A stretch of DNA of 64,000 bases, from the NCBI GenBank assembly GCA_028023455.1, contig JAQFVV010000183.1, positions 1,959,975-2,023,974 on the forward strand, given 5' to 3'. Positions 10,796 through 22,823 of this stretch are shown in pieces. A model generated the notes under the pieces. It had not been told where the DNA came from. It ran no database searches and saw only the letters and a program-made list of their open reading frames with translations. The DNA is from Epiperipatus broadwayi. Lineage: Eukaryota > Onychophora > Udeonychophora > Euonychophora > Peripatidae. The stretch's first letter is position 1; the number at the start of each line of letters is the position of its first letter. A program made the translations under genes and the position numbers.

Positions 10796-11789
10796 ATACT
10801 GAAGGAATAGGTTAAGTATTAATTAAATAAAAACTTAATTTGAAACTTTAAATCCTATTGAATAATACAGGCTATTGCCACCATATCAGTTCTATGGCTA
10901 TTCTGATTATTATATTAATATAACTACGCATTCACATATTTAGAATAAAAAAAATAAACATAAAAATTCTAAGACAAATATATGAAGACAATTTTTTTTA
11001 TAAACTGAATGATGATTCATAACAATAAATAAACGTAGATTTCTGAAAAAATAAAAAATAAAATTTTTTTAATTGTGAATATTTTCTAAGGACAATAATT
11101 TATTTTACTTATAATTTGTTCATAAATTAAGAAGTTGAAATCTGTTAAATTATTGTTTACATAACTTTATTTAATTTATTTAAAAGTACCACTTAAAAAT
11201 AAAAAAAAATACAAAGGATTTTTTTTTCCTTTTCAAGTGTAATTATTGTAATTCTTATTTAAATATTTTTAATAACATCATTAAGTTTTACTACCATAAA
11301 TAATATCCATCAAATGATTTTACTTTTTTTCTGAAAAAATACAATTGAAAATAAATTATATTATTCTGAAATGAATTTAAATATAAAATACAAATGAAGA
11401 AAATTATTTTAATAATAAAGTTAGTTCAAAATTTCATTGGTAATTTATTACAGACAAAATCCATATTTATAACAAATAAAAAACAATTTATAGCAATAAA
11501 TTATTGATTGTTAATAATTGTCTATATGTAAAATGGTTTACAATATTGCTAGTTTACAATATAAGTTTATTATCAAGTAAACTTAATAAATCAATTCTAA
11601 ACTTATCCATAGGTAAATTCCAATTTTTTAGAAAACATAATTAAAAAAAAGCCCTCAAGACAACTATGAAGGGACACTTAATATAATACATGTTCTCATT
11701 ATATCAAACCATCTCTAATTCTGAATATGAATTCAAACTGTTTATAGAAATTTACTATATTAATATCTATTCATTCAGTATATTGAATA
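10796..11789. other. AT-rich stretch, nothing recognised
   Basis: About 1 kb of low-complexity A/T sequence. No frame with a motif and none of the repeat families. Confidence 0.5.
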
Positions 11790-12230
11790 TTTACTATAGT
11801 AAATAGAGGGATTTGAACTTAGGATTTTCAGTCTTATTCATCCTATGCTCTCTCTAAAACATCTGATAATCATAATCACACACATGTGAAAAAGATATTC
11901 GTATTTTATGCTAAAACAGCACTCATCAGTTTTGCCCAATCATCATCTCCCACACATATATACAATCAGTGCTCAGTTTATATTAAAATAGCAATTCCTC
12001 AAATTTAATGATCATGCTTTAATCTTCTCACCCTTCCAACAATCCAACCATTCATTTCATTGAAATCTCAAGTGATGAGTGTGGGTTCAGCACAGAATAG
12101 GTACATTGGGAATCATTTATCTTTTTCACTTCTGTGATCATGTGTTTTGGTTGGTTGAGATAGAGTGGAAGATGAATATACACTTAAATCCTAAGTTCAA
12201 AGTCGTCTATTTACATCAGTAGCTGTATAT
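11790..12230. repeat. Inverted pair of family A fragments
   Basis: The minus-oriented fragment (11800-12065) contains CTGATGA on the minus strand but AAAA instead of GAAA. A plus-oriented fragment follows at once (12070-12230) with a badly decayed ribozyme and the AAATCCTAAGTTCAAAG B-box-like end. Confidence 0.7.
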
Positions 12231-12790
12231 TTTGATGAGACTAGCAAATCATTTAAGTTGTGTATTAAGCAGAGAGAGGGGTGTGGAATTAATATTTAAA
12301 GAATGTAAGGCTTATAAATGCACTATTAAGAATTACTGTCATGATAATACAAATAACTGTATGTAATCCCCATTTTTTTTGTAAAAATTATCACAAAACT
12401 ATATAAATAATACAAAAAAATATTATTAATGATAGATATATGTCAACAATTATAAATAAGTATATATATATATATAATCAAAAAATAAAATAGAAAAATA
12501 TTATTTTAAACATAATTTCAACATCTTTATTATTTATGATTATCCAATTAGAAAACTCTGGTAAACACGTGACTCAGAAGTGTCACATCTTAGGTTGCTC
12601 TTATTGAATATAAAATGTAATTCTGGAAAAAATATTTTGTGTGTATATATAATGACTATCATTATTATGATTATAAATGTTGAAAGTATCGGTATCCAAC
12701 ATTTTGCTACAATGTGGATATTGGCTTTTAGTATTTTATTCTTATTTATCACATTTGTTCAAATTTTATATATTTATATGGGTGGTTGTG
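12231..12790. other. AT-rich stretch, nothing recognised
   Basis: An apparent 118-codon frame (12580-12936) crosses this AT-rich part and the family D repeat, so I do not call it a gene. Confidence 0.45.
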
Positions 12791-12912
12791 CCCTGTATGG
12801 ATTGGTGCCGTCGGAGAATGGTAGACTAGAGTTTAGGGTCCACATATGGCTTACAGATCTGCCATTTCCTGTGCTTAAACTTCTTATTAATTACCAAGTA
12901 ATAGAGCTATTT
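12791..12912 (+). repeat. SINE-like repeat family D
   Basis: It has the head CCCTGTATGGATTGGTGCCG and the tail AAGTAATAGAGCTATTTC, as in the other copies. The middle has diverged. Confidence 0.5.
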
Positions 12913-13187
12913 CATTTGTATTTATTGCATATCTAAATTACATAAACACTATTCTAAATTATTGTATCCTAAAAGTTTGAAAGAACTTAAATATAAACAC
13001 AACTTCACTTTCCTCAATGACGCCAAGTTAAATTTGAAATCAAATTTTAATTATATTTATAATATAATCATTTAAGAATTAGTGCTTCAAATTAATGACT
13101 CTCTTGAACATTACTGATGATTCTTTTTTTTTCTTTTGCTATAGAAAAATATTTAGACTTCCATATTTTTTTTTTCCATATGTCATA

Positions 13188-13282
13188 GAATCCATCGGGA
13201 GGCGAACCCGCAACAACCGTCTGCAACAAACTGCTTGTTTGCAAGGCAGCTGCGCTGACCTCTCGGCTAACAACACTTGACG
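13188..13282 (-). repeat. tRNA-like repeat family C
   Basis: On the minus strand: GCCGAGAGGTCAGCGC (A-box-like), TGCCTTGCAAACAAGCAG, then GGGTTCGCCTCCCG (B box). The arrangement resembles a class II (Ser/Leu-like) tRNA. Relatives lie at 28262, 30984, 51484 and 55890. It is a short tRNA-derived repeat, not a functional tRNA gene: the acceptor arms are imperfect and the copies vary in the middle. Confidence 0.65.
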
Positions 13283-13534
13283 TAGACTTCCATATTTTAA
13301 TGATCTTTTTTAAGAAAAGACTTTGTTTGTCAAAATCTGTTCAGTTTTATTGCATTTTTAATGTAATAATTTTTGTTCTTATACACAAAATTTCAAATTA
13401 CTGAAATAATCCATTATTGATATGAGGAGGTACTCCAAAAAATCCCAAATTATTCTCTGTTTGATGGTGATTTGTAGTATATCCTTCTATCACTAGTTGT
13501 CTTTTATGAGAATCTTCCCTGCATCAAAAAAGTA

Positions 13535-13890
13535 GTTACTGTTTAAGGCTCGAATGGGATCTTTAGCAACAAAGAAATATACACATAGGGTGTTTTAGTC
13601 TGCAAATTGTGTAAGAAAGACATAGAAAATATTAGGCAGCTGTTAATTGAATTTAAATGCCTGAAAGCAGAAAAGGTACAAATAATGAAGTTGTGGAAGA
13701 ATAAATATAAACGAAGTGATTATACAGAAAGTGTGTTATTGTTTTTTATGCTTGGTTTGGGAAAAGATAAGGGGAATTTAGATATAAAGGCCTTGGAGTT
13801 GACAAAGATTATTTTGTAAAAATTGAATGGAGTAGGATAGAGAAAAATATGGGAATAACTTAAGGTATGGAAAGAAAAGGGAAGGTAAAC
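13535..13890 (+). pseudogene. 3' fragment of the 5.1-kb LINE family
   Basis: It matches the C-terminal part of the LINE at 5.1-6.5 kb: CKxCKxxIENIRxLLIExKCLKAEK, then FMLGLGKDKGxLDIKALELTKI. It is 5'-truncated, as expected from incomplete reverse transcription, and broken near both ends. Confidence 0.75.
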
Positions 13891-13907
13891 TTTTCTAGAA
13901 AAATGTA

Positions 13908-14068
13908 ATTCAAAATAAATACAAAATGTATATAAAGAAAAGCTTGGATTAGTATTTTAACAGCTATGGAGACTACCAGTTAGTCAAAACCATGCTTAGC
14001 ATACTATGCTGTTAGGGTATTAAACCAAGCTTTTCTTTATATACATTTTGTATATATTTATTTTGAAT
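13908..14068. mobile_element. 161-bp foldback (MITE-like) element
   Basis: The arms 13908-13948 and 14025-14068 are near-perfect inverted copies: ATTCAAAATAAATACAAAAT at the left edge, mirrored at the right. The match continues imperfectly inward through TTAACAGC and ACCATGC. It has no coding capacity. It lies directly after the LINE fragment. Confidence 0.8.
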
Positions 14069-14089
14069 TGTGTTAGAAACAATATAAAA

Positions 14090-15485
14090 AATCAAAATAA
14101 GGGTTTGGACATATTTAGTTAGTGAGTTAAATAAAATATGTACAGAACTTAAAAAAATATTAATTAATAAGAAGTCTGGAAAAAAAGAATAATATAAAAA
14201 ATATGAAAATCAAAATGAATGTTAGAAAATACAGGGGTTAATGTTTAAAAAAGAGGCGACTGTATTATTTAAAAAAAAATATTTCAAGAAAAATGGTAGA
14301 AAGATTCAAAATGCATCCAGAAAAGACAAAAAGCAGTATTATAATGTATTGAAAAGGGAAATAACGGGCTTTTAAAAAAACAGGAAATATTTTTTAGAGA
14401 ATTTATAAGATCAAAAGAACTTTTAATATTGAAAGATGCTTTTTAGTTTGGAATCATTGCCACAGGGAAAAGCCAGTGGAAATGATGATATTGTATACAA
14501 AATTAGGTAGAAAATTTAAAAGTAATCAATAAAATTACTAATTAAATAATTCCAATTAATTTGAAAAATTGTTCAACAACTTAAAGATTTGAAAAAAATA
14601 ATTTACAGAGTGTAAAAACTAGTATACTACTACTTGCTGTAAAACATTTTGAAAATCGTAGAGTTCACATCAGATTCTTGCATCAAATGAAGACTTGTTC
14701 CATATGCAAGATAATTTTAGGTGAAGAGAAAAATCAAAAAATATCATTACTAATTCATATTGAATCATTGAAAAGACCATTGAATACCATAAATATCTAT
14801 AAGGGTATTATCGATTATAAAACGCTTTTAATTTAATTGTCCATGATAAATTTCTGATATTTTTTTCAAAAAAATTGGTACAAGAGAATATTTTAATGTT
14901 CGTAATGAAAATTTTACATGAAACTATAAGCTTCAATAGAGAAAAATTATGTACCCTATATATAACAATAAAAGACAAATTGAACATAAACAAATATGAA
15001 TTTGGAACTGCTGGAGTAAACATCGATTACTTTAAATACACTGACAATGCTATACATTAGCTGAAAATATAAATTTCAAGGTTTGAAAACAGAGTAGAAA
15101 TATAAATGTATGCTTAAATATAAAAAAAGACTATGATTATAACAACAAGATTAGCAATTGATTTTAAAAGTTAGATAATGAAACCATAGATGTAATTAAT
15201 ATTTTTTCTCTTCTTGAATCATTCATCAATGTCAAAGAATTTATTAGCTAAAAAATTTACCACAGGCCTTTAATGGGAAATGTTACAATGAAAAATTTAA
15301 AAAAGATGTATAGATGTATGGACATATTCAAAAACCTTTAAAAAATGTTTCAGTGTAGGGACATATCTTTAAAAATGAAGTCAATGTTATTTTAACTATA
15401 CAGTTTTTTCTAACACTTTCTATGGATGTAAGAATTGGAAACTGAAAAAAATATGCTAGGGAATTACTAATACTTTTGAATACTT
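14090..15485 (+). pseudogene. Second non-LTR retrotransposon, RT domain relic
   Basis: RT motifs appear in the right order but in shifting frames: LPQGKASGNDDI (about 14455-14495), IDYK..AFN..VHDKFL (about 14805-14860), ENILMFVMKILHE (about 14880-14920), YFKYTDNAI where an active element has YADD (about 15030-15060), DNETIDVINIF (about 15180-15210) and YGCKNWKLKK (about 15420-15450). The spacing fits an RTE/BovB-like or related LINE. The 3' part of a similar element may be the fragment at 54.8 kb. Many stops and the mutated catalytic box mean it is inactive. Confidence 0.7.
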
Positions 15486-15615
15486 AACTATTATAAATTC
15501 AAATCTAAGGGTCCCAGATTTTATTGGCTTAGTCAGATGCAAGATATGTGATAATGCACAAGAGTGGTGAAATAAAAGAGGGTGATAAATAGATTTTCAT
15601 CATAGGTGGGTCAGG

Positions 15616-15913
15616 TATCATACTTTCTAATCACTAAACATCACATGATCATCATTTCTTATGCTTGCTCATAACTTATTAAAACAGGCAAAACTCACCA
15701 TACAGTAGTGCCACTCAGTGCAAGCCATTGCTCTCTGATCCAAGGCTCCTCACTGATGAAGGCCACAAGCCAGAAATTAGTCTGGAAATATTGGATGAGT
15801 AGACACTGGATAGGGATTTTATGCACAAGCCTTCTGGCATACATTGATTACTCTATCTTGCATTGAGTGGTACTACCATATGGATAGTTTTGCCTGTTTT
15901 ACTATCATACTTT
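15616..15913 (+). mobile_element. Family B hammerhead element with 11-bp TSD
   Basis: The element body (15627-15902) is flanked by exact direct repeats TATCATACTTT at 15616-15626 and 15903-15913. The body starts near AACATCACATGATC, has AAAACAGGCAAAACTC and its inverse near the two ends, and contains a hammerhead motif in the middle. It has no ORF. A target duplication of this size fits target-primed retrotransposition by another element's machinery. Confidence 0.8.
15738..15796 (+). ncRNA. Hammerhead ribozyme motif (family B)
   Basis: CTGATGA at 15753-15759, stem II GGC/GCC with a CACAA loop, GAAA at 15773-15776, GTC at 15780-15782 (predicted cleavage after 15782). Stem I has two helices: TCCTCA (15747-15752) with TGGAAA, partly paired, and ATCCAA (15738-15743) with TTGGAT (15791-15796), fully paired. 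An A-A mismatch sits next to the core in stem II, and stem III is minimal. Both may weaken a single molecule. Confidence 0.65.
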
Positions 15914-15965
15914 TATGGGTGTTGTGTATATTTATTTATTTTTAACTTCTAAATTAAATCTAGTC

Positions 15966-16148
15966 TTATTCTTTTTCTTTCTTTTTTACTTTTTTAGATA
16001 ACACTTCCAAATTATTTACATATTGTTTTCTATTTTTCTCTAAACTTACATCATGAAAATCATCATTTATTTCACCCAGCAATCCATTTAAATAATTCAT
16101 TTCCTTAGCTTTCATTTTAGTGATTCTAATAATTATTAAAGTCCCGTT
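15966..16148 (-). CDS. Short unassigned open frame, possible retroelement piece
   Basis: The minus-strand frame is open for about 60 codons, includes MKAKEMNYLNGLLGEINDD and ends KKVKKKEKE-stop at 15966. It is rich in charged residues and reads more like protein than the neighbouring frames. There is no start codon at its 5' edge and I recognise no domain. It may be the N-terminal part of a decayed retroelement ORF. Confidence 0.25.
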   Translation of the reverse strand, partial: NGTLIIIRITKMKAKEMNYLNGLLGEINDDFHDVSLEKNRKQYVNNLEVLSKKVKKKEKE

Positions 16149-16835
16149 TCAATCATTGACATTTTTTAGCTCCATTATAATGCGATACTTCTAAAATATT
16201 AAAAACATTTCTTTTTAAGGATACAAACTTACATAGTGTAAAATCACATTGTTGTATTGCCTGTGTAATACTAATGAATAATGTAACACTCCTGACAAAG
16301 GTGTTTTATGGTAAACATTAGTATGGTTTTTGTGGAAGAAGTAGACCCCTTCTATGTTACAAGGATTATCTCAAAGACATTCTAAAGAAACGCAATGTTA
16401 ATAGTTTTCATTGTTAAGAAGATATGGCAAAGAATATAATACAGTAGAAAGCTACAATTAGATGTAGTGTTGAAATATTTCACAAATAAAAGATTTCTGA
16501 TAAAGAAATTAAAAGGCAACATTCTAAAATATCATGTAAACAGAAAAATTGGACCAGCATGTTCTATACATGAATGTTTTTGTGGTTCACTGAGTGGTTT
16601 ATATAGCATTTGCTAAATTCATCTCTCTCTCTCTCTCTCTCTTTGTTGTTTTGAGTTAAAATAGCCTTACTCATTTGTAAGTGGCTGTTTATTATTATTA
16701 TTATTACAACTTTAATTTTACTCAACATGATTTCCATTTCAAATCTGCAATAACTTTTGTTAATCTTATTTGCTATTTTTTAAAGTTCAATTTCAGTATT
16801 TATAACTTTTGCCATATAATCAGATAAAACTCTTG
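16149..16835. other. AT-rich stretch with a (CT)n run
   Basis: A CT dinucleotide run lies at about 16622-16641. Nothing else is recognised. Confidence 0.5.
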
Positions 16836-16837
16836 GA

Positions 16838-17140
16838 TATGAAAATGAATTTATACATATATAGAGATATATGAGAAGATAATATACATTAAATAGAGAA
16901 ACATTTTAACTTTTGATATTACTAAGAAACTATTAATTACTATTAATTGACAATTCCTGAGGCAAAACAAGTTTTTCTCATAATAGCTCTTTTGTCAGAA
17001 GTCTTTGAAACAAAAGAGATTCCCAGGGGTCTCATATAAAGGTCCCAAGGTGTCCTCTTTTATTTTAAACTCAAGTTCTTATATGGGTTTAAACCCAGAA
17101 AGCTATTTATTATAAGAGTCAGAGTATAAAAGAATAACAT
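16838..17140. repeat. Half copy of the 17.2-kb foldback element
   Basis: It shares the sequence from GAGATATATGAGAAGATAAT to CCCAGGGGTCTCATATAAAG with the left arm of the foldback that follows. It is a related, partly deleted copy in direct orientation. Confidence 0.7.
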
Positions 17141-17191
17141 TTTTTGACATTCTGCAAATAATATTTTTAACATCTCTAGAGAGTTGTATAT

Positions 17192-17601
17192 GTTGAATTA
17201 AATATTTATATGGATTTTATTATATAGATATGAAGAGATAATATCCATTAAATAGAGAAACACTTTCACTTTTGATGTTACTAAGAAACTATCATGTACT
17301 ATTAATTGACAATCAAGTTTTTCTCACAATCACTCTTTTGTTGGGAGTCTTTAAAGCAAAAGGAATCCCAAGGGGTCCCATACAAAGGTCCAAACCATGC
17401 TCTTATATGGATTTGAACTCCATTTATTTAAAGACTCCCAACAAAATAGCTATTATGAGAAAACCTTGCTTTCCCTCAAAAATTGTCAATTAGTAGTAAT
17501 TGATAGTTTCTTAGTAACATCAAAAGTTCAAGTGTTTCTCTATTAATGGATATTATCTCTTCATATTTATATAACAAAATCCATATAAATATTTAATTCA
17601 A
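17192..17601. mobile_element. 410-bp foldback (MITE-like) element
   Basis: The arms of about 175 bp (17192-17370 and 17420-17601) are inverted copies. Markers are TTGAATTAAATATTTATATG at the left edge and its complement at the right edge; TTACTAAGAAACTATCA and its complement; and AGACTCCCAACAAA and its complement. The 73-codon frame at 17272-17493 is a by-product of the arms. Confidence 0.85.
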
Positions 17602-19697
17602 TATATATATATATGACAATAGCTTCAGCCCATCATAATTAATGCATCATTATGCCACTTCCTTGATACGAGTTGGAATTTATAAGCTAGGTAAAACTTT
17701 GAAAATTATTTAAATTTAAATAAGTCTAGGATTTTTTTTTCAGGCAATCATTCTAATCATCCATCCACTGAATGGGTGGTAAATGTCACAAAATACTTTT
17801 CAGTTAAATGATAGAATAAAGAGAAAAATATTACAATTCTTACTACTCTGCAATGGGTAATCGTTTCTTCACAGTTTTTATTTGGTGACTGATGATGGGC
17901 CTTTATTCTGCAATTGTTATTTAATGATTGTTTTTCTTTTTTTTTTAATTATATATACATGTATTTATAAATAATTGTTTGAGTTACATAAACATATTTC
18001 TGTTTTGTTTTGTTTTTAACGTGCCATAAAGAATGTGAAATAAAATTTTATTTAGATCTCTGTTGGTATTATCATGAAAAGTACTTTTATTCTTTTAAAT
18101 TCATTTTTCTTTTATTAATGATTGCTTTCTTTCTACAGTCATTTTATTCTATAGTAGCATCAAACACTGGTCATGCAAAAATCTAATACATCATTGATAT
18201 CGTGATAAAATTGTATAGCTTTTTTGATATAAAGAAATATATCTCAAGTATGATTCATTTTTCTAATAATAACTTACAAATTCAAACATATTTATTTGCG
18301 ACAAAAAAAAACTAAATTTTGCTTATTTACACATTCACGTTAAATTCCTATTAATTAAATGCTGCGAATATAAATTTATAATAATTTAAATTTTGATTTT
18401 TTTTTTTTTTTTTTAACAAATTAAATACCGTACTAGACTGTATTCTAGCTATCAGAAATAGATATGTGTTATAGATTTTTGTTATTAATTTAAAATTCGT
18501 ATAATTTTGAAATGATTTTATATATGTAAAATATAATATTTAATGCAATCTATTTTTAATTTGTCAGATTCTGTGTGTGTGCATAAAAAGTTAAGATAAA
18601 CCTTAGATTCAGCATTTCTGGGTGAATGGCAGGTGGCGCGCCAGATGTGTTTGTCATCTGGCTATGAGATATAATTTGTTACTCTTCGGACTTTCTACAT
18701 CAACTGTTGTTTTATTACTCACTGAAAATTTAACGAAATGATTTTGATTTACATGGATTATGGACCTATTTTTTTATATTAATCGTTGAAAGTTCAGAGA
18801 ATGGCATATTATCTGCCTACCCTAACTATCATGCCAAAGATCGTTAGAAATGGCCAACGTGTTTTCAGTTACTGAAATCAAATTTATTTTGGGGAACTGA
18901 ATAGGTTTTAAAAAATATGGAGCCATAAAAATACAAAAACTTGATATTTTTTACCACTTTTAAAATTAATCTACGGGGGGGGGGGTCTACATTGAAATGC
19001 AGAAGAAATATTCAAAATATAGAAAATAGAAATCATAGAAAACAATAAAACAAAATTACTTTTAGTCCCCCCATCTCTGTTTGTCAAATGTGACCCCATA
19101 AAATTTAAGATTGAATTATAACTTTAGTAACAAAATTTATCTTTTATGAAAAAAAAATTCAAACAAACTTCTTTTTTTTTGCAGTAATAATAAACAACCA
19201 TTGGTAAAGAAGTATGATGGCTATTGTAAGCCAAAAAGAGAGAGAGAGAGAAAATACTTTAGAAATAAGTTTGATGATGATTATACGAACCAATGTATAG
19301 ATTACAAATATGTCCACGTATAGATTATGTTGGTCCATTTGTACAAATAAGTATTTCTATTTTGAATATAAGTTTGTAATTGCTGTTAGTTTGAAGTGAG
19401 TTGTTTGGGAGAGTTATTATAGAATGTAAAGTCAGAAACAGATTACACATAATAAAAAATAAGAAGAAACTATAATTTTACAAAATGTTTCAATTGTTTT
19501 TAGAAGTATATACAGTATTTCATATGTGCGACATGTGTTACGTGTGTACACTTGTAATCCTTCTAAAAATATATCATTTTCATTAGATACGTCACACACA
19601 AGTTTGTTTTGTTTTTTTTTAATATAATTTGATGCTCATATTCTCAATGTCTAGTGCGAATGGTGGATCACAGTTATTATTGTAAGATCTGTTACTT
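17602..19697. other. Mostly unique sequence with one GC-rich patch
   Basis: No gene is recognised. The patch at 18600-18720 (GGTGGCGCGCCAGATG and a small CCAGATG/CATCTGG hairpin at about 18641-18661) stands out from the A/T background. It could be a low-copy conserved or regulatory segment. A G9 run lies at about 18975. Confidence 0.4.
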
Positions 19698-19768
19698 CTA
19701 GTCTGGAGGATGATTACGTCTTTCCATGGATTTCCTTATATCTGTCTGCAAGTAAACACTTCGTAGCG
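19698..19768 (-). CDS. Candidate terminal exon of an unknown gene
   Basis: On the minus strand a pyrimidine tract ending TTTTTTACAG (acceptor at 19769-19770) is followed by 22 open codons (LRSVYLQTDIRK...ERRNHPPD) and TAG at 19698-19700. Composition is GC-richer than the flanks and no repeat family matches. It is short, so chance cannot be excluded. Confidence 0.2.
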
Positions 19769-19770
19769 CT

Positions 19771-21675
19771 GTAAAAAATTTTATTTTAAAATAGATTTCA
19801 TTTTTTTTAAATACTCTTAAGCTAATATGAATTATTTATATAAATATAAGTAGGTATGTGTTGTAACAACTAATGCAATTAAAAATTGTAATTATTAGCT
19901 AAAATCTATTTAACACTATAGCAATTAATACACTTTGAAACCCACTATTTTTGAGTGGGTAAATAAAACCTTGGGAAATTGTCCTAAGGGAAAAATAAAT
20001 GTATTTTTGCCATAGGAAAAATCTCAAATTTTTACATAAACTAAGTTAATTCCAGTGTTTATTTTACTTCTACTAAGGCGTGGAAAAAAAAAAAGTTTTC
20101 GAATTTAGAAACGCAATATTTAGCCAAGCACACACAGTCAGTATTTTTATATAATAAAAAAAAAGCGATATAATTAATTACATCAACTGCTTAAAATTTG
20201 GAAGATTTCTAACTTTTTTTCTCTCACTGTTATGAAGATAATAATATAAATAAAAAAAGGAAAGTGTATTAAACAAATATTCATTTTTTTACGTAATTCA
20301 CAAGATGTATTCGTTATATTAATTAGACGTACACATTATCATTATTATTATTTAATTACTTTGCCAAAAAGCAGATACAATACCTTATTCAAAACTAACT
20401 TTTCTTAACTTTCTTATTATGCGTTCTGCTTTTCAAAACTTGTATTGATCTTTTTTTTCTGAAGCGTATATATTGTCTTCTTTCTTCTCCTATTTTTCTT
20501 TGTTTCATTCTTCAGAATATTTTTATTCGTCTATGTAGCCTCTTTATTTCTTCTTATTCTTAAATTTTATCAATCAGTAATTATATAATTTTTTAATTTC
20601 ATTACGTCTGAATAGCTTAATTTGCTATTTCAAATTATTATTAATCTTATTCTGCTCTAAATTCACATCTTTAGTTTCTTTTTTTTCTTTTTTTCCTTAT
20701 GGTCTCTGTAAATTGATATTCCAAACTCTTATACTTTATACTTTTTCCATTCAACATTTTTAATTAAAACAATAACTTCATCCTTTTAACTTCTAGAATG
20801 AAAAGATAATTATAATGTTTATTTCCAAACAAAAATGAAAAGATACACTACGGCATTGAATAGTAATGATCCTAATAAAAATTACTTTTAAGAGTTGGCT
20901 TATGAAGATTGGCAAAGACTAGCAAGAGCTCCTGAAAGTTTTTATGTTGATTTCCACTGACTGCAACTTAACAACTAATATCTAAGAATTGTGAAATAGT
21001 AGTTGAGCCACTTCACATTGTATTCAGTACTGAGTTACAATTTTGGCTAGACATTGATTATCAGAGAATCTGTATCTGATGATGATCTCACACATTTGCA
21101 TAGTATCCATTTTTTTCTCTATATTTTAAAATTCTATTTTCTCTAATCTTTCCCAATAATTGTAATAAATATCTTTTCCAAGTATCTGGACTTAAATATG
21201 TACCAAAAAAACTGATGGATGCTTGCTAATAAACCTGAAGAGCAAAGCTTTTTTGAGATTCATTAGTTTCAGTGTATTTACTGATAAGATATTGTCCTGG
21301 AACTGCAAGGAGTAAAAGACCTAATTGAAAGACAGCTTGCTGAGCAATTGGCATTTTTAATGATAACGCATAATTTACTACTTGGTTGCTGGGGCAATTA
21401 GTGTTCAAATAACAAAATTACTTTATTAGTAATGGGGGGGGGGATTAACTTTTATCCTTGCTAGCTATAATCTTGAAAATATTAATTTATTTTGATTTTT
21501 AAGTAGAAAGGTGAAGTTGGGTGTTGATATATAACACAAGTTCTTATGTGCTGCTGCATTTAAGCTAAAAATAGCCCATTTCGTCATAATGGTAAAACAG
21601 TTTTAAATAATTATTTGTATGTATGAAGTTATCCTACTAAATGGATTGTATGGAAACAAAACATCGATCTTTAAT
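19771..21675. other. AT-rich, largely unique stretch
   Basis: No repeat family or protein motif is recognised. A small minus-strand frame at 21226-21408 has no recognisable domain. A G9 run lies at about 21435. Confidence 0.4.
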
Positions 21676-21679
21676 TAAT

Positions 21680-22090
21680 ATATAGGGTACATTAGCACAG
21701 ACTTTCACACAACCCACCACTTTCCACTCTATCTTGTAACACTGATACACTTGAACACATATATGTCAAAAAGATAAATAATCACTAATATACGTATTTC
21801 ATGCTAAACCAGCAATCATCAGTTGGTCCAGATTATTATCTCTACACATATATGCAATAAGTGCTTAGATATATATTAAGATAGCCAGTCTTCATACTTT
21901 AATGAGCAGGCTTCAATCCATTTCACACTTCAGCTCTCCGACCGACCATCCAATTGAAAATCTGATGATGGAACACTCAAAGGTCACCCTGATGTTGAGA
22001 TTCTTGTTGCACCCATGTTGACCTAAAGTCAATCTGACCTTTCATGTACAGGACATAATCCATTTAATACATATACAAGGAATTAATGTA
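21680..22090 (-). repeat. Family A hammerhead repeat, near full length
   Basis: It has the same order of blocks as the copy at 8846-9260, from CACAGACTTTCACACAACCC to GACCTTTCATGTACAGGAC. It is one of the best preserved copies. Confidence 0.85.
21779..21841 (-). ncRNA. Hammerhead ribozyme, complete core (family A)
   Basis: Minus strand: CUGAUGA (21816-21822), GAAA (21797-21800), UA (21889-like position in the core, at 21789-21790) before UUAG. Stem II pairs UGCU with AGCA. Stem III has A-U and U-A pairs. Stem I proximal CCAA/UUAG has one mismatch, and the distal helix AAUC/GAUU is kept. Confidence 0.8.
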
Positions 22091-22499
22091 ACATAAAGGC
22101 ACTTGAAAAAAATTTTTCATCTATTAATCTTCATAATATTCTGAAAATATGATAGCAAGATTATATGACCTATCAATTTGTTTTCCAGTTTATTGAATAT
22201 GTAGTCATTGAATCTACTACTGCAAGAATATTTCATTGGATTGGAAATATAAACAAATTAATAGTAGATTTCTTCAAAAGTATTTTATAATAAACTTGAA
22301 CTTTAATTTTATGTTAGAGCAAAATGTTATTAATATTATAAAGGTAATAAGTGCACTTATACACAACTATAGAGGAGCCAATAAACATCACATGTTCATC
22401 ATTTCCTATGCTTGCTCATAATTGTTATAAAACAGGCAAAATTCTCTATACGTATTGCCACTCAGGCTTGTGCATAAAATCTCCATCTAGTGCCTACTC

Positions 22500-22558
22500 A
22501 TCCAATATTCCCAGACTAGTTTCTGACTTGTGGTCTTTGTCCATGAAGAACCTTGGAT
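22500..22558 (-). ncRNA. Hammerhead motif (family B), core decayed, stem II compensated
   Basis: The minus-strand core CUGAUGA is destroyed, but GAAA and GUC remain. Stem II reads GAC-CACAA-GUC where other copies read GGC-CACAA-GCC. The middle pair G-C is replaced by A-U, which keeps the helix. Confidence 0.6.
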
Positions 22559-22823
22559 CTGAGAGCCCTGCACCTAGATCTTAGGTGATCATGTGATGTT
22601 TATTGGCTTAAAGTCAATCCTGCCTAATAGAATAGTGGTGGCTATGCTTATTAAAAAACTAGAAACCAAAATGTATGGGTACTGAACTGAGTTCGGACCT
22701 ATACGACTATATAAACTACTGAGCTTGGATTGAAAATATTAGGGGGGGTCAATTTAAAGCTCATAGTCTTGTAGTTAATTAGAGATAAAAGAAGACTGCT
22801 GGAGGGTTGCATTAAATCCTAAG

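Noticed and set aside
12580-12936. 118-codon frame with hydrophobic stretches
   Set aside because: It runs through AT-rich sequence and a family D SINE. The hydrophobicity comes from T-rich codons.
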